DNA of 64,000 nucleotides from Gavia stellata (GCF_030936135.1 NC_082596.1:96828449-96892448); one strand, 5' to 3'; counted from the first letter of the stretch, positions 28,665 to 42,386 are shown. Program-made: numbers and translations. Notes: generated by a model not told the origin, from the sequence alone.

Positions 28665-31600
28665 AAGCAATCAAGAGAGAAAAAAAAAATCGTAAGTTCA
28701 AGGAGTGAGAGAGGAAAGACTGGATTCACTGGGAGAAGCACCTGAGCTTCTGAGGAAACAAAGGGAGAAACCGGTTAAGTTAGGAGAAAACCCCGAAGCC
28801 ACCTTTTAGACTCCAGACTTGGTAGTGGGAGGCAAGTCTCTACCTACAAGTTCCCAGCCTGTGACATTTCACTTAGAGCGGCACATCTGAATGGTTGACT
28901 GATGTAGCTTGGGAAAGGAGCGGCAGTAACATTGCTCAGATTTCAAATTGTGTAAGGCAGGAAAATATCTTAATAGCCTGAAACTACTGCAATGTTTGCT
29001 GGGAGGGAGGGGAGCAAATACAAAACATTTATACTGGGAAGGGAAGGAGAAGGAAGAGAGAAAGATGTAGCCAGGGGTAAGTTCAGTAAAGCAAAACATC
29101 TAACCTATATGCTTGCAGAACTGCTTTCTGGAGTGAAGACACTAGAATTACTTTTTTTAAATAAGTAAAACTATTCAGCTTAATGTCAAACAGCCAGTTG
29201 TTTATTGCCAATTGCTTTATTGTCAGATGCCAATTTATACTCTAAATGTCTTTGGGTTGAGACCACTGCCCTGTTCAGGGGGTAATCCAGTAGCCAGCAC
29301 AGAACTGCCCCTTAGGTGCACTTCATTTGTAATGTAATGGAGATCTGTATGCTCTGTTGTAAGGGGAATGCTCCAAACTGTATTAACACTCAAGCCAAGA
29401 ATGTTATCTGTTCCCCCCCCGCCCCCCGCCCAAAAAAAAAGTGGATTGAGTTCTGCTTTTTCACTGATTCTCAGGAGAAATATAAAGATCTTCTCTGCCA
29501 GTTACAGATGTGTTCTATTTTTTCCCTACATCAGAGCTTCTGAATCACTCTTAATAATAGGCAAAGGGTATTCATACCAAATGGGGAAGTTCTCACACAC
29601 TATGATGATAAAGCATTTCATCCATTTGAGGGGGAAAAAAAAAAAAGGCAGAAAACACTACCCACAGAACTGCAACATCACATCATCTGCACTTTGCTGA
29701 ATGTTCAGAGAACAACATTGGAAGTCATTGAAGTGTCAGATAGTGATTTCATCATGTGTCAGGCCTCCCACTAATAAATGATTCATCTTTCTCAGTACTG
29801 ACACCTCAAAGAATTAAGGAGGAGAAAAAAGAAATTCATAAACTTTAAAGTGAGAAGTACTCTACTGATATTATACTTCCCAAGTAAACAGAAGCTTATG
29901 AACATACTAAGAATGCATTTAGAATTTAACCTTCCATTTATCTGAAGTGTACTTTTAAGTTTTAAAAGTGACTCTATTACAGAAAAAAGGTATAATGGAA
30001 TTCCATGTGTATAATATCACCACAATACACAGAGGTAAATTGCTCAATTTACAAATATGAGATTTCACACACACACATACACCCAGCTTTGTGAACTGAA
30101 ACTGGAATTGGGAAGAAAACTTTTCTGGTTTACGTAGCAGTGATTAACAGTATGTTGGTGACCATAAGCCTGCCCCAACCTCTGAGTGCTGATTGCAGTT
30201 GTAAAAGCAAATCTAGCTCCTCTTGAAGGCAGTGAGCAACTTACAATTGACTCTAATGGAAATGGGACTGGAAGGAAATTTGTCATTTTAATAGGAATTT
30301 ACATAATCGTTCTTTGATGCTTCATAAAGTCAGAACATCTTCCATTGATGACAGTAGCTCTACTGGATGAACGGGACTAACTAGTAATCCAAACTTACTT
30401 CTCTCAGAAGGTATGAATTTAAATACAGACCCAAACCAGGCAATGTACTTAGCAAGATACCACCATTTTTGCTTCCTTTGCTAGGACACTGAAGTTTACA
30501 CACTGAGTTTCCAGTTAATTTTTTTTCTATTTCAACAAAATGCAGTAAAGATACAGAGGTCTCAAATTCCCACATTCTTTGTAAAAAAATAAATAGCTAG
30601 GAGAAGAAAGAGATTCTGAAAGTGTCCTAAATGAAAAAAAAAGCTATAACATGAATTTAAACTTTATGAAACATTAAAGAATCCACATGGGAGAGAGACC
30701 TAACAAATGACCCCACTGTAGGAAAAAAGAGACAATTGTAATTCACTATGAAACCATGAGACACCGACCTATGGAAAACCAGGCTTTGCTGGTTCTGCCA
30801 CTAATGGAGCTCCTTTGGCTGTAGGAGGGGTTTTTTTTCTCATCAATACACCATTTATTATAAACATAACACTTCAATCAGTAGCCTCAAAGCTGGAGGA
30901 GCATATGGATACAGAATTTATCCCACTGGATTCCTCTCCCGGAGCGGGAAAAAGAATTAGATGAAGATGATAAAGTTTAGACTTGGACTCAGAGACCCGT
31001 TCTCAGCAGAAGTAATTAGGCTGGTAGGAAAACTGCTGGGGACAGAAAAAAGCCACAAGCCCTTGAGGTCTCATGTCCTAAGCAGGTACTTTTTTCCTTG
31101 GCTCACTCTGAATATGTATACCAGAGATACCAACATGATGAATGGAGTACTTAAAAGCAGTAATATACATACAAAAGCAGATTATTATTTGCTGTTCCCC
31201 CACCTCTTGTTTTGGAAGAATTAATTTGGGCATCCGGGGTAAAGATGATGTCCAGTTTCTTCATCAGTTTGATTTAGCATGATCTCTTCACTGTCAGCAG
31301 AGGAATGTAAAAAGACGGCAATGAACATTTGCATGTAGGAAAATTTACATGGCTGTGGGGCAGGATGCCTGGATGATCAAAAAGAAAAGAAAGATATTAA
31401 ATACTTAAAACACTTTACCATGAAATCGCCTTCTCCCCCCTTGCCCATCCTCCCCTCCATGTTAAATCAGGTAGAAAAGTGTGATAATATTAAGGCTTAA
31501 TCCAATTTAAATAAATTATTTTCTTGTAAATGTTAAAACAATCATTACATGCATCATTTACCCCCTCCTCTGCCCATAGTCTTAAATTATGCTCCATTAT

Positions 31601-34600
31601 ATCCAGATGGAAAAAATAGGCAGAAATGTTTCTTAAACATCAGAAATTTTGTTTTTGATTATATTCAGAGGCAAAAGTCATTAAGGAAAAAAAAAATCTT
31701 AGAAAGCATTATGGGATTTTGTGTAGCAAACTTAATTAGGAAATTTCTTTGCTAGGTTACCAACAATATTTTATTACAAGCTTAAGGTATAAGATCATTA
31801 TAGCTCTCTGTCGTGCTTGGCAGCAAAGAAAGAACACATGCAAAGAACAATCTTGTTCTTACAATTAATTACAAAGGTACAAATGAGTGATATATCAGAC
31901 CCCGTCTACACTGCATAGTCACGCATTTATAACCATTTCACCATACACAGTTATTAAAAAGTATGCTTTGCATCTACAGTAGCTTGATACCACATCACAG
32001 CCATGGGTAGCTATGTTTATTCATGCATGGCTACCACCAGCCAGAACTACATGTATGTGTCAGTGCATTTTAGCAAAACCTGCATCAAATAACCAGTAGT
32101 GCAGGTCTCTTCAGCTAGCTTGGTTTTTTTAAAGCAGGCAGACTGGAAGCAAGACAGGAGAAGGCAAGCCAGAAACACACGGGTGGCAAAGGGCAGGTGG
32201 TGACAGACAGTAGTCTTCAGCAACTGGCCATTCTGGCTCAGCTGATGTGGTGACAAACACCCAACATGGAATTGCAACCCATCCTGTTTCTCTCTTACAT
32301 CCTTACTGTCCCAAAACACATCTGCCACAGAAGGGGTGAGGAATTCTCTCCCCACTGGCAACTTAAACAGCTGAGGGGGAAACACCTGAGCCTTGGGCGC
32401 TGCGAAGTCCCTGGCTGCTGGTGGGCCCCGCAGTTGGCGGGGACCCCCACTTGCAGTCTGAGGATTGTCAGTGGAAGAGCCCTGTGAGAACATTTCTGCA
32501 GCATAGCAACCCACAGCACACGGAACAACAAGCAACAGGACACTGATGAATTCTCCAAAGTAGGGAAGTCCATCCTAAGTCCTCCCCTCAGAAATCTCAG
32601 TTCATCCAGCTGGGTTACTGGATCACAGCAAGGTGCCAAGTCTGGGTCTCCAGCAAGGGTGGAATACAGACAGCTACAAAGAACGAACAGTTCAAAGGGT
32701 GTCCACTTCAAGACTGAGCCAAGTCACAAACCAAACAGAAATCCCTGCTATGGCTACAAGGACACTGGTACCTACACACATGCATCCCTGTACACACAGG
32801 CCTAACTACACATCGCTCAAGGCTTATAACACTGATCTCATAGGCAGGATTTAAAAATCACCACTTTCCTACACTCTCCCCAGGCCAGCAAAGGATATTT
32901 TGTTTTAACCTCACGCCTTCAGTTCATGCTTCTCCCTAGGAACGTTTGTTTCACTCAGCTGTCCAAAGCCAGTCCTAGCCATGAGACTGAATAACAGCAG
33001 TCTCACTGAGAAGTGTTTCAACAAACCCAAACCACTGCAGCTCTGAGCACATAACTTGCCAGACAGTTTTACTGGTTATAGAGGGAATTCCAGTCTTTGA
33101 CTCACTGGTAAGTAAGCGTGTTCCCACGCCACTTCCTCATCCACACAATTCCCTCGTCCTGAACTGTTTGCTAAGAAAGCCAGAGATTATTTGTGTTTCG
33201 CTCCATGCAGAGAAACTACAACACACAAACATATAATTATATACTGATGAGATGCTCCAGTTCCAAAAGCCATAAATTCTAAACAAGATTATCTTGGTTT
33301 TAAAATTCATCTTCCTTGGTTCACAAGATTGAGCCATCTCATGGCCCAGATAGGCAAGATGAAATATTACAGTTTACGTTATGATTACATAAATTACCAG
33401 GCACACGCTTACTAGAAAGGGCTACGAGGGCTGTTGCCCACACTTTTCATGACAGCTGCAGGCATTATGGTCTCCTGTCAACTGATGGGAGAATGGTACA
33501 GGAACTCAATATGACAAGCATATTTTTAATTTACAAGCAATACTGGCAGTTTGAAAACTTTTAAATTAATGAACACAACTGACTGGGTACATGTATGCTG
33601 CAAACTGGCTAAATCGCCTTGGGTACTAGAGGCACACTTGGCTTTCTGCACTAATTTACCATCGCAGAGAAGTAATCTAAGGGCAAACAATCATACTTTT
33701 CAGTGGGATAAATGAGGACATCCAGATGCCTCTCCTTCATCAGCTAGACTGCCAGAGGTATTCAAATTGGCTTGTTCAAAGCCAGCTTTGGTGCCTCTGC
33801 AATATAAATCTAACCTTTGTTTTTTGGAAACACCACAGATGGAGCAACTCCCACCTCACCGTCCCACCTGTAGAGACGCAGGGAGCCATCGCTGCAGCAG
33901 ATCTGGCAGAGCTCAACCGGAAGAGGGAAGAGAGGAGACGCCGGGACGCTGCCCGTGGGGCCTGCAGAGCTGCATGTGTACTTCCGATCCTGGGGAAGCA
34001 ATAACCTGATCAGTGCTCTGCCCTGCTCTCTTGGCAATACACAGGCTTCAAAGAACATGTTTCCATTGTGACCAGATATTCACTTTAATAAACAAACTTT
34101 AATAAAACAAACAATTAAAAAAAAGCCAGATCCTCTCGCGCAGCATTCCCCGCAAGCCAATTACGGAGAACCACTCTCCTGGGCCAGCGAGCAATCTCTT
34201 CCCAGGCCAGGCACCGAGCAGGAACGGAGCCTGCTGCAGCTGCTGGGCAGGAAGGGCTGGGCCCACTGGGGCTTTGAAATAAAACAAACAGCTTGTTTGG
34301 CAGATAGCTATGTCTTCATGGACTGGTCAGCAGAAGGCATCGTGGAAGCTGGCTGGCTGGCGACTTGAGCAAGCCCACTGCCTTCCTGGTGTGCTGTGTC
34401 CGTGTCAGTGAAGAAGGCAAATCTAAAACTGTACACGAATCACTTAAGAATTATAATGACGTGACCGACACTTGGTTGGGCCATCCTTTCTCAGTTGTTG
34501 TTGTTGTTGATATTTTAAACCTAATTCAACTTTTGCCATGACTCACTCATGCCCAATATCCTTAATCTACAAACACTCAAGGACGATAATTCAGCTTTAT

Positions 34601-36040
34601 TATCCATATCCCCTGAGCTCACATTTCATAAAGTATAAGCACACTCAAGAAAGAACGATTCTAAAATAGCCATGCATGTACATTTCCACCCTCTCTTCAG
34701 GAAAACAGTTCAAAAACATAGGTCCTTGTAATGCTTAGAATTGCTAACCTGAACCTCTTGATAGCAGCAGGCGATATCTTCAGAAACAGCTGGGGTTTTA
34801 TCTTAGCCTCTCACACCAAGCTACTGCATACCATCAACCATGTTTATAAAGGCACTGCAGTCACAGAAGATGTAGCATGAACCAAACAGAGCACAAATTC
34901 TGGCTCACATCAGCAGAAGACTTTGAAACTGCGTATCCTAAGCCAGCACATATTACAAATTCAATAAAAACAACAGAGACCACCACTGGAGTTGTTATAA
35001 CTGGCTATCACAAACCAGAAATAAACATACCCAAGTTTTGGGGCAACAAAAGCTATTACTAAGAACAAGCAAGTTGTTCTTGTATTTTATTTCTTACACT
35101 CTGTTCTTTGCTTAGTGTTTTCAGGGTCTCGACTCTGTGCGGTGCTGGGGTACCTCAAAAACTGGTCAAAAATCAAAATGACCTGAGAGCATCCAGCACC
35201 CTACAAGATCAGGCCTTTTCTATGCTGTTATTAAACACCGAATTGTCTGATATCCTTCCTTATGACTACAACAATAATTTGCTCTTCCTGTCCTTTCAGT
35301 AGGAGCCCCCACTATGTGTGTGTGTGTTACTTGATTATTTATAAACACGGCCTTTTTTTAAAAACACAGCCTCCACTGTGCTCAAAATTAATTCTATTTG
35401 GCTGTAATACAAATGATGTTTCAAATGTGTGAAATTTATGGTCAGTTACAAGGCAAAACGATGGCTAAACTTTGGCTAGTAAATTGGACGCCAACAGCAC
35501 TGACCCTGCCAGTGCTGGAGCCGAGCTCGAGGCCTGATTCACCACTTTTCCACACTACTCATCGGCTGGAACCAGCTCCGGGCAACCGAGCTGTTTTTCT
35601 TTTTTTTTTTTTTTTCCCCTGAAAGAAAAACTGAGTGTGTCCTATGCTTGAGAGGAGCATCATTACTGCCTATAAAGATGAGCTCCAGCATGCTACATCT
35701 CATCTCAGAGCCATATGTACTCTCTCTCTTTGCAAATTAAGCCACCTCAAATAAGACAACCTTATTTCTTTCCTAGAAAGGCCTTGATGTTGCCTGCTGC
35801 TAAGGCAAATGGCCCTGGAAGGGCAATTTAGGCAATAAGGGCAAATGGCTCTGCCCAGACAGCTGATGTGCAGACAGGAAAGGCAGACAGGCAAATGACA
35901 GGTTTGTGGGGTGGCAGCAGCTGAACTGGGAGTCTCTAGAGCCTCCGGTCTACCCTGGAGCACAAAAACCTGTGCTGCCTCTTCCCTTCCTCCCCCCAAA
36001 TCACCAGACTCAACTTCTACAGCGAAGACCTCGCCCCTTT
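28665..36040. other. Upstream intergenic DNA, no gene seen
   Basis: Unique, mostly AT-rich sequence with simple tracts: C8GC6GCCC then A9 at 29412-29440, (GTT)n at 34496-34510, T15 near 35600. An octamer-type ATTTGCAT lies at 31327-31334. The - strand frames of 138-162 codons at 32,047-32,711 overlap one another in different phases and show no domain. Confidence 0.55.
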
Positions 36041-36043
36041 CCA

Positions 36044-36093
36044 GCTACCTATTCCCTGCCCCTTTCCCGCTACCTATTCCCTGCCCCTTTCCC
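36044..36093. repeat. 25-bp tandem duplication
   Basis: Two exact adjacent copies of a 25-base unit that begins GCTACCTATTCC and ends CCCTTTCCC, in a pyrimidine-rich stretch. A partial third copy precedes it (about 36032-36042). Confidence 0.9.
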
Positions 36094-39000
36094 CAGTTCT
36101 TCCTTCTCACAACCTACCTGGCTCTCTGCACTCACTCCAGTCCCACCCTCCACCTTCCCCTCTCAATTCTCCCCCCAGTTACAGATTGTAAACTGAGGCA
36201 GTCAGAAATTAAGATCTGAAGAGTCTCATAGTACCTAAAATCCAACTCTTGCTAGTATTAAGCGCTGCATATTGAGTGTTCAAAGGATAGAGCTTCCAGC
36301 AGCCTTTGGTGCAGATGCACATGTGTAGTCCTAAGGGAACCCATAAAATGAGGAACACAATGCAAGAGCTACAACAGGAACACTCTAGCAACCACAGACA
36401 TATTTATTTCCCCATCTCTTCTTCTACATTTTCAAGTGGGGGAACAAAGTATCCTGCACACGAGGAGATTTGGATCAAAAAGCTATGATGGTCACAAGTC
36501 ACAACTCATCACCCACCTGACAACTGTAACTATTTACGTACAAATGAGTAGTGCTGACCTGGCCGCTATTAAAAGATTGATGTAAATGGCTTATCCAGCA
36601 TCACACTCCTTGGCAGAGAATCAACTTATCCAAAGCAACATTCAGCTGCCGTAACAATGAGATGATGTCTTCCCTTCTTGCATTCATAGGAACACAAGAG
36701 GGTAAGAGTTCAACAGACAACACTCTCCTTCAGCACTCTAATTCATCCCCAGAGCAGGCTCATTTCATACACTGAATAAAAACCAATCATCCTATGGCGG
36801 GGGGGGAAGGTATGCAATCTATTTTAAGATTATTACAAAGCAATATATAGATGTATGGATGGAATTAAGATTGCATAAGCATTTCCTAATTCTGGCATTT
36901 TGTTACTTTTGAGTGCTTAACTTAGCCACTTTAATATCCTTTCACTCTGACCATCTGTGTAGTGTCTGTCTGCACGTGTACGTAAGGCTGCCTCAAGGAT
37001 CCTGGAGATGCTAGGCACCGTGTCTCAATTGCCCAGAGGACTTTAAATCACATGTATAAATCTGCGTTGCATGAATCCAGCCTCTCTGTGCATGTGATAC
37101 AGAATCCGCTACACATGTAGAGCTTAACTGCATGATGGAAGCTGCCTGTTGGGAAACCCTTAGGCCCAGATGTAGAGACAGCACCTTGCGTGTACGCCAG
37201 CTTACTATGTTGCATGGCTATTATGTTTGCATTTTATGTACATATTTAACAAATGTGTACATTTATCTATCTATTTAACAAGTAAAAAAGGTTGTGGGGA
37301 AGTGGCCAAACTGACTGCCAGCAACTGGCTACTCATATCTCCATTTCCCCAAGGGAACAAATAAAGGGAAGTTCTACTTCCCTCTTCTGCAAGGGATTCA
37401 TTCACAGCAGTAGCTGTTTTTCTCTTACATATGTATTTTAACTCTGTCTTTAATATTCTGCTCCAATATTACAGTAACACGCTATGGGACTTTTAAGACC
37501 AACGCAAAACAGTAAGGCAGAATATGAATACAGGAAAGATAGGATGTAAAATGTGACAGAAGGAGGAAGAGAACTCAAATTATTGGATGTGGAAGCCAGA
37601 ATGTTGGGTCTAGACATCAAGTCAAGTCAGCGGCAAGGTATCTATAAGCAGAGGCCCCTCTCTGAGGATCTCCACGTCCTTCTTACCCGCCACAAGGGTC
37701 AGCTGCCTGTGGTAAAGTTCCGTCTTCTCAAACATTAAAAAAACCACACTGTACATAAATTGTGTCGTCATTTGTGGCGCAAAAAGCTACTGAGTAGGAC
37801 AGTGTCTGGATTTTACAAACCTGAGGTTCTACTTTTAGAGTCTCTTTACCTACTATGTCAAGCTTCTAGGAAGGCATTCAAATCTCCAAAAATGCGAAAT
37901 CCCCGTGCGTTACTGTACCTCCACAGATCACCAGCCTGATTTTAGGACTAGAAGCAAGTTCTGTATCCCGCAGCGCAAAGCTACCAACCCTCTCCCACCC
38001 TAGTCCTTCTCAGTGTACAATGGTCCTTCTCAGTACACAAAAAGTTTTGCTTTTATCCACACAAGAGATTAGATCTCAGACTTCAAAGTTGCATCCCTTT
38101 CAGATGCAGAAAACTTGTTCAACACTAGAGAACTTAATCTTGTCTTTTCTGAGGCAGGCATAATTCAAGTAAATATGCCACAGTTGAGGAAAAGGTATCC
38201 AGAAGTTATTTTTATGAACTGGTAAGCAGCCATCTATCCACAAACAATCACAGCCTGCCCCCAAGACAAGGCTCCTTTATGGCTGAACTTGTCTGGCATC
38301 ACGCCCTTTGTTTGCTGACTGGTGAATTATGGCCCACGAATTCACCCCGTGTTCTTTCTCCCTTCCCCGTACTGCTTGTGCCTATTGTTTTATCTGTTTG
38401 ACCAAGAAGAAGAAACAATAACAACAACAACAAAAAAAAGAAATGGTTGTGCTTTGATTTATAGTAGATCCTCATTCTCCTTATGAGCTAAATATTCTTT
38501 TTTATTTATTTGTTTCAACCAGCAACAATACCAGGACCTTCCCCATTAGCTTACTGAAAATCTTGCCCCAGAACTCTGAGGACACCACAAACCATATGCA
38601 TCTGCCTTCTGAGTTTGAAAGTGTCAAAAGCAGTAGTCCCTGATTAAAAAACAGAAGTGCAGTCATACCTAAGTCAGCTATGATGAATGTTCTTTTCCTA
38701 TAACCTCAAAGAGTTTTTATCTACATTGATATGTGGAACAGGCAAGTATTATGAAAGGTCTAATAGCTGGAGAGGTATCACCAAAGTTCCTTCTTAATGA
38801 AGCTTCCTCCCACTTTTCCCTGGAATCATGTACTAGAAGAATATCTTACGTGCTAGAAAGTGACCATATTTCACCTCTTGCTCAGAGATAACTGCATCTA
38901 GGATGTTTAGTACACACAAGTCCAAATGCACAACGCATAACGTGTTATTCTCATGCAAAGAAATAATCCACAGTCTCATCACCCCCCCCCCCCCTAAAAA

Positions 39001-40354
39001 AAACCCCACCAAAGCTTTTTGAACAGTACTATCATATGTCAGACCACTGAGCCTGTTCTGGCCTTTGCAAGTTGTTGGGAAGGTTGACTCTGGACAGTGA
39101 TAAAAACTAACTGTAAAACACATAAATCCAGTTTCGGGGCTCCTTTATAAATCTGTACAGTCCCTTGTAAAAGGATTACATACACGGAATAAATGAATGA
39201 GACGTGAACAAGGAAACTCTACCATGCTAACATTAGTAATTTCTCAAACATTTTCAAGGCACAATATAGTTGGAAGTGACCAGGATGAAACTCACTCTCC
39301 AATTACAAAAAAATATGATCAAATGTAATGGCAACCACTGACATCAGTAGCAGTTAACCTGTTATACCAACTACTATTGTATCAGCATTTAATTACTTTT
39401 GTAAGCCAGTTTAGCTTCAGTATTTAAAAGGTCAGTCTCCAAAATACACACAAACTAAAACCAAAAGGCAAGATCCACCGCAGTTACACGATACTTAGGA
39501 TGTACATAATACGATGTTCTGTATAACAGGACACAAATGTAAATAGAGCCATGGATCTATGGAAAAGGTTTCTGCCACCCAGCCTCGAGAAGAAAATTCA
39601 TTAGTTTGCACTGACAGTAAGCTCTTGTTCAACACATGGCACAAAAGCCAGCAGCAAACATAGCAACACTGAGACTTAAGAACACTCAGGAAGTAATCTC
39701 CAAAGCGAGGGAGGGGAAATAGTTCATTTCGCTACCTTATGTTATTTGAGAAAAGCCAGGTAGGTTTGCTACAAGAGCCTTTTGCTCAATTGTTGACTTA
39801 GAAATACATGAATGACTATCTTTGTCTTTTCTGGTTTTCCAAAACGTCTCCTGGAGAGAGAGAGTCACAGACTCATCGTTATTAATCGAAGAAAACCCGA
39901 GACAAAAGTGTTTTCTTTCAAGTATGTCCTAGACCTTCAAGCTACATAAAAAAATGAGGGCAGAAAGTTAAACAGTCCTACATGAAATGTGCATATTTCC
40001 AATTTAAAGCAACAAAAATCTCTCTTCAGACTTACACTTAGAAATAATGTGTATTTTCCTAAAAGCGCCTAAAGAAAAGGCTTGAACAGATGAACTTGAT
40101 CACAAGTAGCATTACCGTAAGAGCTTGATCTCGGATGAGGGCAAGCACAGATAATTTTTTTTCAGTTTTTTTATTAAACAAGACTATGGAAAAAAGCCCT
40201 AAAATAATTAGTAGTAAGCATGAAGAAGTGAAGGGAAAGCTAAGAAATTATGACATAACTTGATTTTTTCCATTTAGCGTCTTAAACATGATTTGCATCC
40301 TATTTCTAAGGTACAGAGAGAACACTATGCTTACTTATCTACATAAGTGAGGAA
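36094..40354. other. Proximal upstream DNA, no gene seen
   Basis: Unique AT-rich sequence to within 0.5 kb of the CpG island. It holds C13 at about 38983-38995, (ACA)n at 38420-38432 and (GA)n at 39856-39864. The stretch 36,830-37,280 has a run of TTTAA/ATTA-type cores and may be regulatory. An octamer-type ATTTGCAT lies at 40291-40298. Confidence 0.5.
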
Positions 40355-40470
40355 GGATGGCCTCATGGTTAAGACGGAAGACTAGGAACCAGCGACTGAG
40401 GTTCTGGGGAGCCCTGGGTCTCCTGCTCTCCTGACTTTGAGCACAGCCACTCAACAGCCTTACACAAAAG
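40355..40470 (+). mobile_element. MIR-like ancient SINE remnant
   Basis: GCCTCATGGTTAAGACGGAA resembles the tRNA-like A-box head of MIR. Then come GAACCAGCGACTGAGGTTCT and CTGACTTTGAGCACAGCCAC, which follow the MIR order (GGTTAAGAG, GAGCCAGACTG, GGTTC, TGACCTTGGGCAAGTCACTT). Divergence is high, as expected for an amniote-age element. It lies about 400 bp before the CpG island. Confidence 0.55.
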
Positions 40471-40885
40471 CTTTCTCCCCCACGGAGCAGAGGTAATCTT
40501 CTCCAGAAGGGATGTGAACACATAAACTGCGTCTGGAAGACAGGGTGAAGTCCCTATAGCTTTACATAAATGTATGCATTAGCACAGAGGTATGTCACTT
40601 CATAGTTTGCGATGAGTTGTACAGAAAAGCACAAACATCCGCTGAGTACAGTGATACCTCACCAGGGAGATCATCAATTACTCTCCTTCCTCCCTGTCCC
40701 TGGAAGAGATGTAATCCACCACTGCTCTGTTTTCTCTGAAGATGCACCTTCCACTTCGCACCCAGCTTCCTGCTTTTTTTTTTTTTACTGAAAAAAAAAT
40801 TTAAAAAATCGAGTATTTGAGCCTCAGGGTTTTGCACTGACATCCCATTTCCAAGTCCCATGAGCGCCCAGCTAGTTCAAGGGCT

Positions 40886-40904
40886 GGGGGGGGGGGGGGG
40901 GGGG
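40886..40904 (+). repeat. G19 homopolymer at the CpG island edge
   Basis: Nineteen G in a row at the left border of the island. Similar runs lie at 41650-41663 (G14), 43354-43369 (G16), 43439-43449 (G11) and 44490-44512 (G23). These can form G-quadruplexes and are prone to sequencing-length errors. Confidence 0.9.
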
Positions 40905-41698
40905 AAGGACCCAGGGCGAGCGCCCAGCCCCAGCCCCAGCTCCCCGCGGCGCTTCACCCTCCCGGGGAGGACGCCCGCTGCTCCTGGGAAACCGCTGGGC
41001 TCCCGGCGGCGCGCCCCAGCCCCAGCCCAGCCGGGGATTTACAAGCCCGCAGCCACAGGAAAAGGTCATTCTCCGGCGCGCCGGACCACCGGCCCGGCCC
41101 CGCCGCCGCCCGGGGGCCGGGGTCCCGCGGGACAGCCCGGCGCGGCGGCAGGGGCGTTTCGGAGGGAGGAGGCGCGACCTCAGGCTACCTTTGAGACGCA
41201 CCGAGCGAGCCTCGCACAGCGCAGCCCGGCAGCCTGTCCTGAGCTGACACCGCCCGCCCGGCGGGCAGAGCGGGCGGCCCCGCGGCCGAGCCCGCCGCCC
41301 GCCGCCTCCTCGGCGGCGCAGCTCCCAGACACGGACTTTCGTGCCGCCGCTTCCCAGCCCGGCCCAGACACATTAATCCCCGCGCTCTCCCGGCCGCCTC
41401 CCGCGGCGCCTGCCTGCCTCCCCACTGCCTGTCAGCGATTCCCCATAAACTTCCCCCTCTCTCCTCCTCCTCCGCCCGCCGTGCCGTGCCGTGCCTTCCC
41501 CCGGGCGGCGACGGCCGCCGCCACCTCCGCACCGGCACCCCGCAAGGCCCAACCGCCCCTCACACAACGCCCCCCCCCCGCCCCTACCACCGAGCGCCCC
41601 GGGGTGGGGGGAGACGACAAGAAGGAGGGGGAAACCAACGGAGAGAGGCGGGGGGGGGGGGGGAGGACGAGCGTCGCGAAAGGGGTTCCTCGCGCAGC

Positions 41699-41800
41699 AG
41701 CCAATCGGCGGCGGGCACGGGGGGGGCGCGCGCGGCACGCCGGGAGCTGTAGTTCCCCGCCGTCGCCATTTTGTGGCGAGGGAACTACAACTTTCCCGCG
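41699..41800. promoter_or_regulatory. Compact promoter module: CCAAT, paired ZNF143 motifs, YY1, E2F
   Basis: A CCAAT box begins at 41701. On the - strand, 41735-41753 reads ACTACAGCTCCCGGCGTGC, a close match to the ZNF143/THAP11 motif. On the + strand, 41784-41800 reads ACTACAACTTTCCCGCG, a second partial match that also contains an E2F-type TTTCCCGC. Between them, 41764-41773 is CGCCATTTTG, a YY1 site read on the - strand. The two ACTACA elements form a 10-bp inverted repeat (41748-41757 with 41780-41789). Such clusters sit at active start sites of housekeeping promoters. YY1 sites often lie just downstream of the start in the direction of transcription, which here would mean leftward. Motifs are seen; use as a promoter is inferred. 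Confidence 0.6.
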
Positions 41801-42261
41801 AGCAAGGACAATTCTCGGGCCCTGCGCGGAGCCCCGCCGGCGAGGCCAGGTGCTGCCAGCGCGGCGGGCCCCGGTGCATGCCCGAGCCGGGGGAGGCGCG
41901 GCGGGCGCAGGGACGGAGCGGAAGGCGAGCCCTCGGCAGCCGGGAGGAGAGGGGCTGCTGCGGGGCGGGGAGGGGAGGGGGGCAGGGCAGGGCAGGGCGA
42001 CAGAGCGTGCTGCGCGGTGAGGGACCATCGCCAAACTCCCCGCTCGGGTTGTGGCGCAGGGCTAGCGGCGACCTTGGCTGCCGGGTGGCCGCGCTTAAAT
42101 GCCAAAAAAGAAGAGGGGGGAGGAGGGGTGGGGGCGAGAAGAGGGAAGCGTGTGACGCTTAACCCGCACGAAGCGTTTAGCGAGGCCTGTTGCGTGCGTT
42201 GGACGCAGCGGGGGCCGAGCGTTGCGGCTCCCGTCTCGGTTGGGAGTTAAGGCCAGGCCCT

Positions 42262-42386
42262 AAGCGGTGTATGTATGTGTGTGTGTGTGCGTGCGCGTGT
42301 GCCCGTGTGTGTGTGTGTATATATATACACACACGCGCGCACACACACACGCAGACATATATATTAAAAAAAAAAAAAAAAAAAAA
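42262..42386. repeat. (TG)n/(TA)n/(CA)n microsatellite with terminal A21 tract
   Basis: This is an alternating purine-pyrimidine tract: TG and CG steps, then TATATATATA, then CA and CG steps, ending in 21 A residues (42366-42386). Positions 42311-42334 form a perfect 24-bp palindrome centred in the TA run. The sequence could form Z-DNA or a cruciform. It sits only tens of bases upstream of the CCAAT box and inferred start, so length variation could affect the promoter. Confidence 0.9.

Noticed and set aside
28394..28741. 115-codon frame on the - strand
   Set aside because: It is an out-of-phase translation of the CR1 fragment. The real remnant frame is the ORF2 tail at 28482-28664.
40348..40420. 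Functional tRNA gene
   Set aside because: Only a tRNA-like A-box and a weak B-box; no cloverleaf, and the following sequence follows the MIR core instead.
40860..42020. 386-codon open frame on the + strand
   Set aside because: It is a Pro/Ala/Arg/Gly-rich translation of CpG-island DNA, and it runs through G-runs of unreliable length. Stop codons are rare in such DNA, other frames are open too, and no domain is visible.
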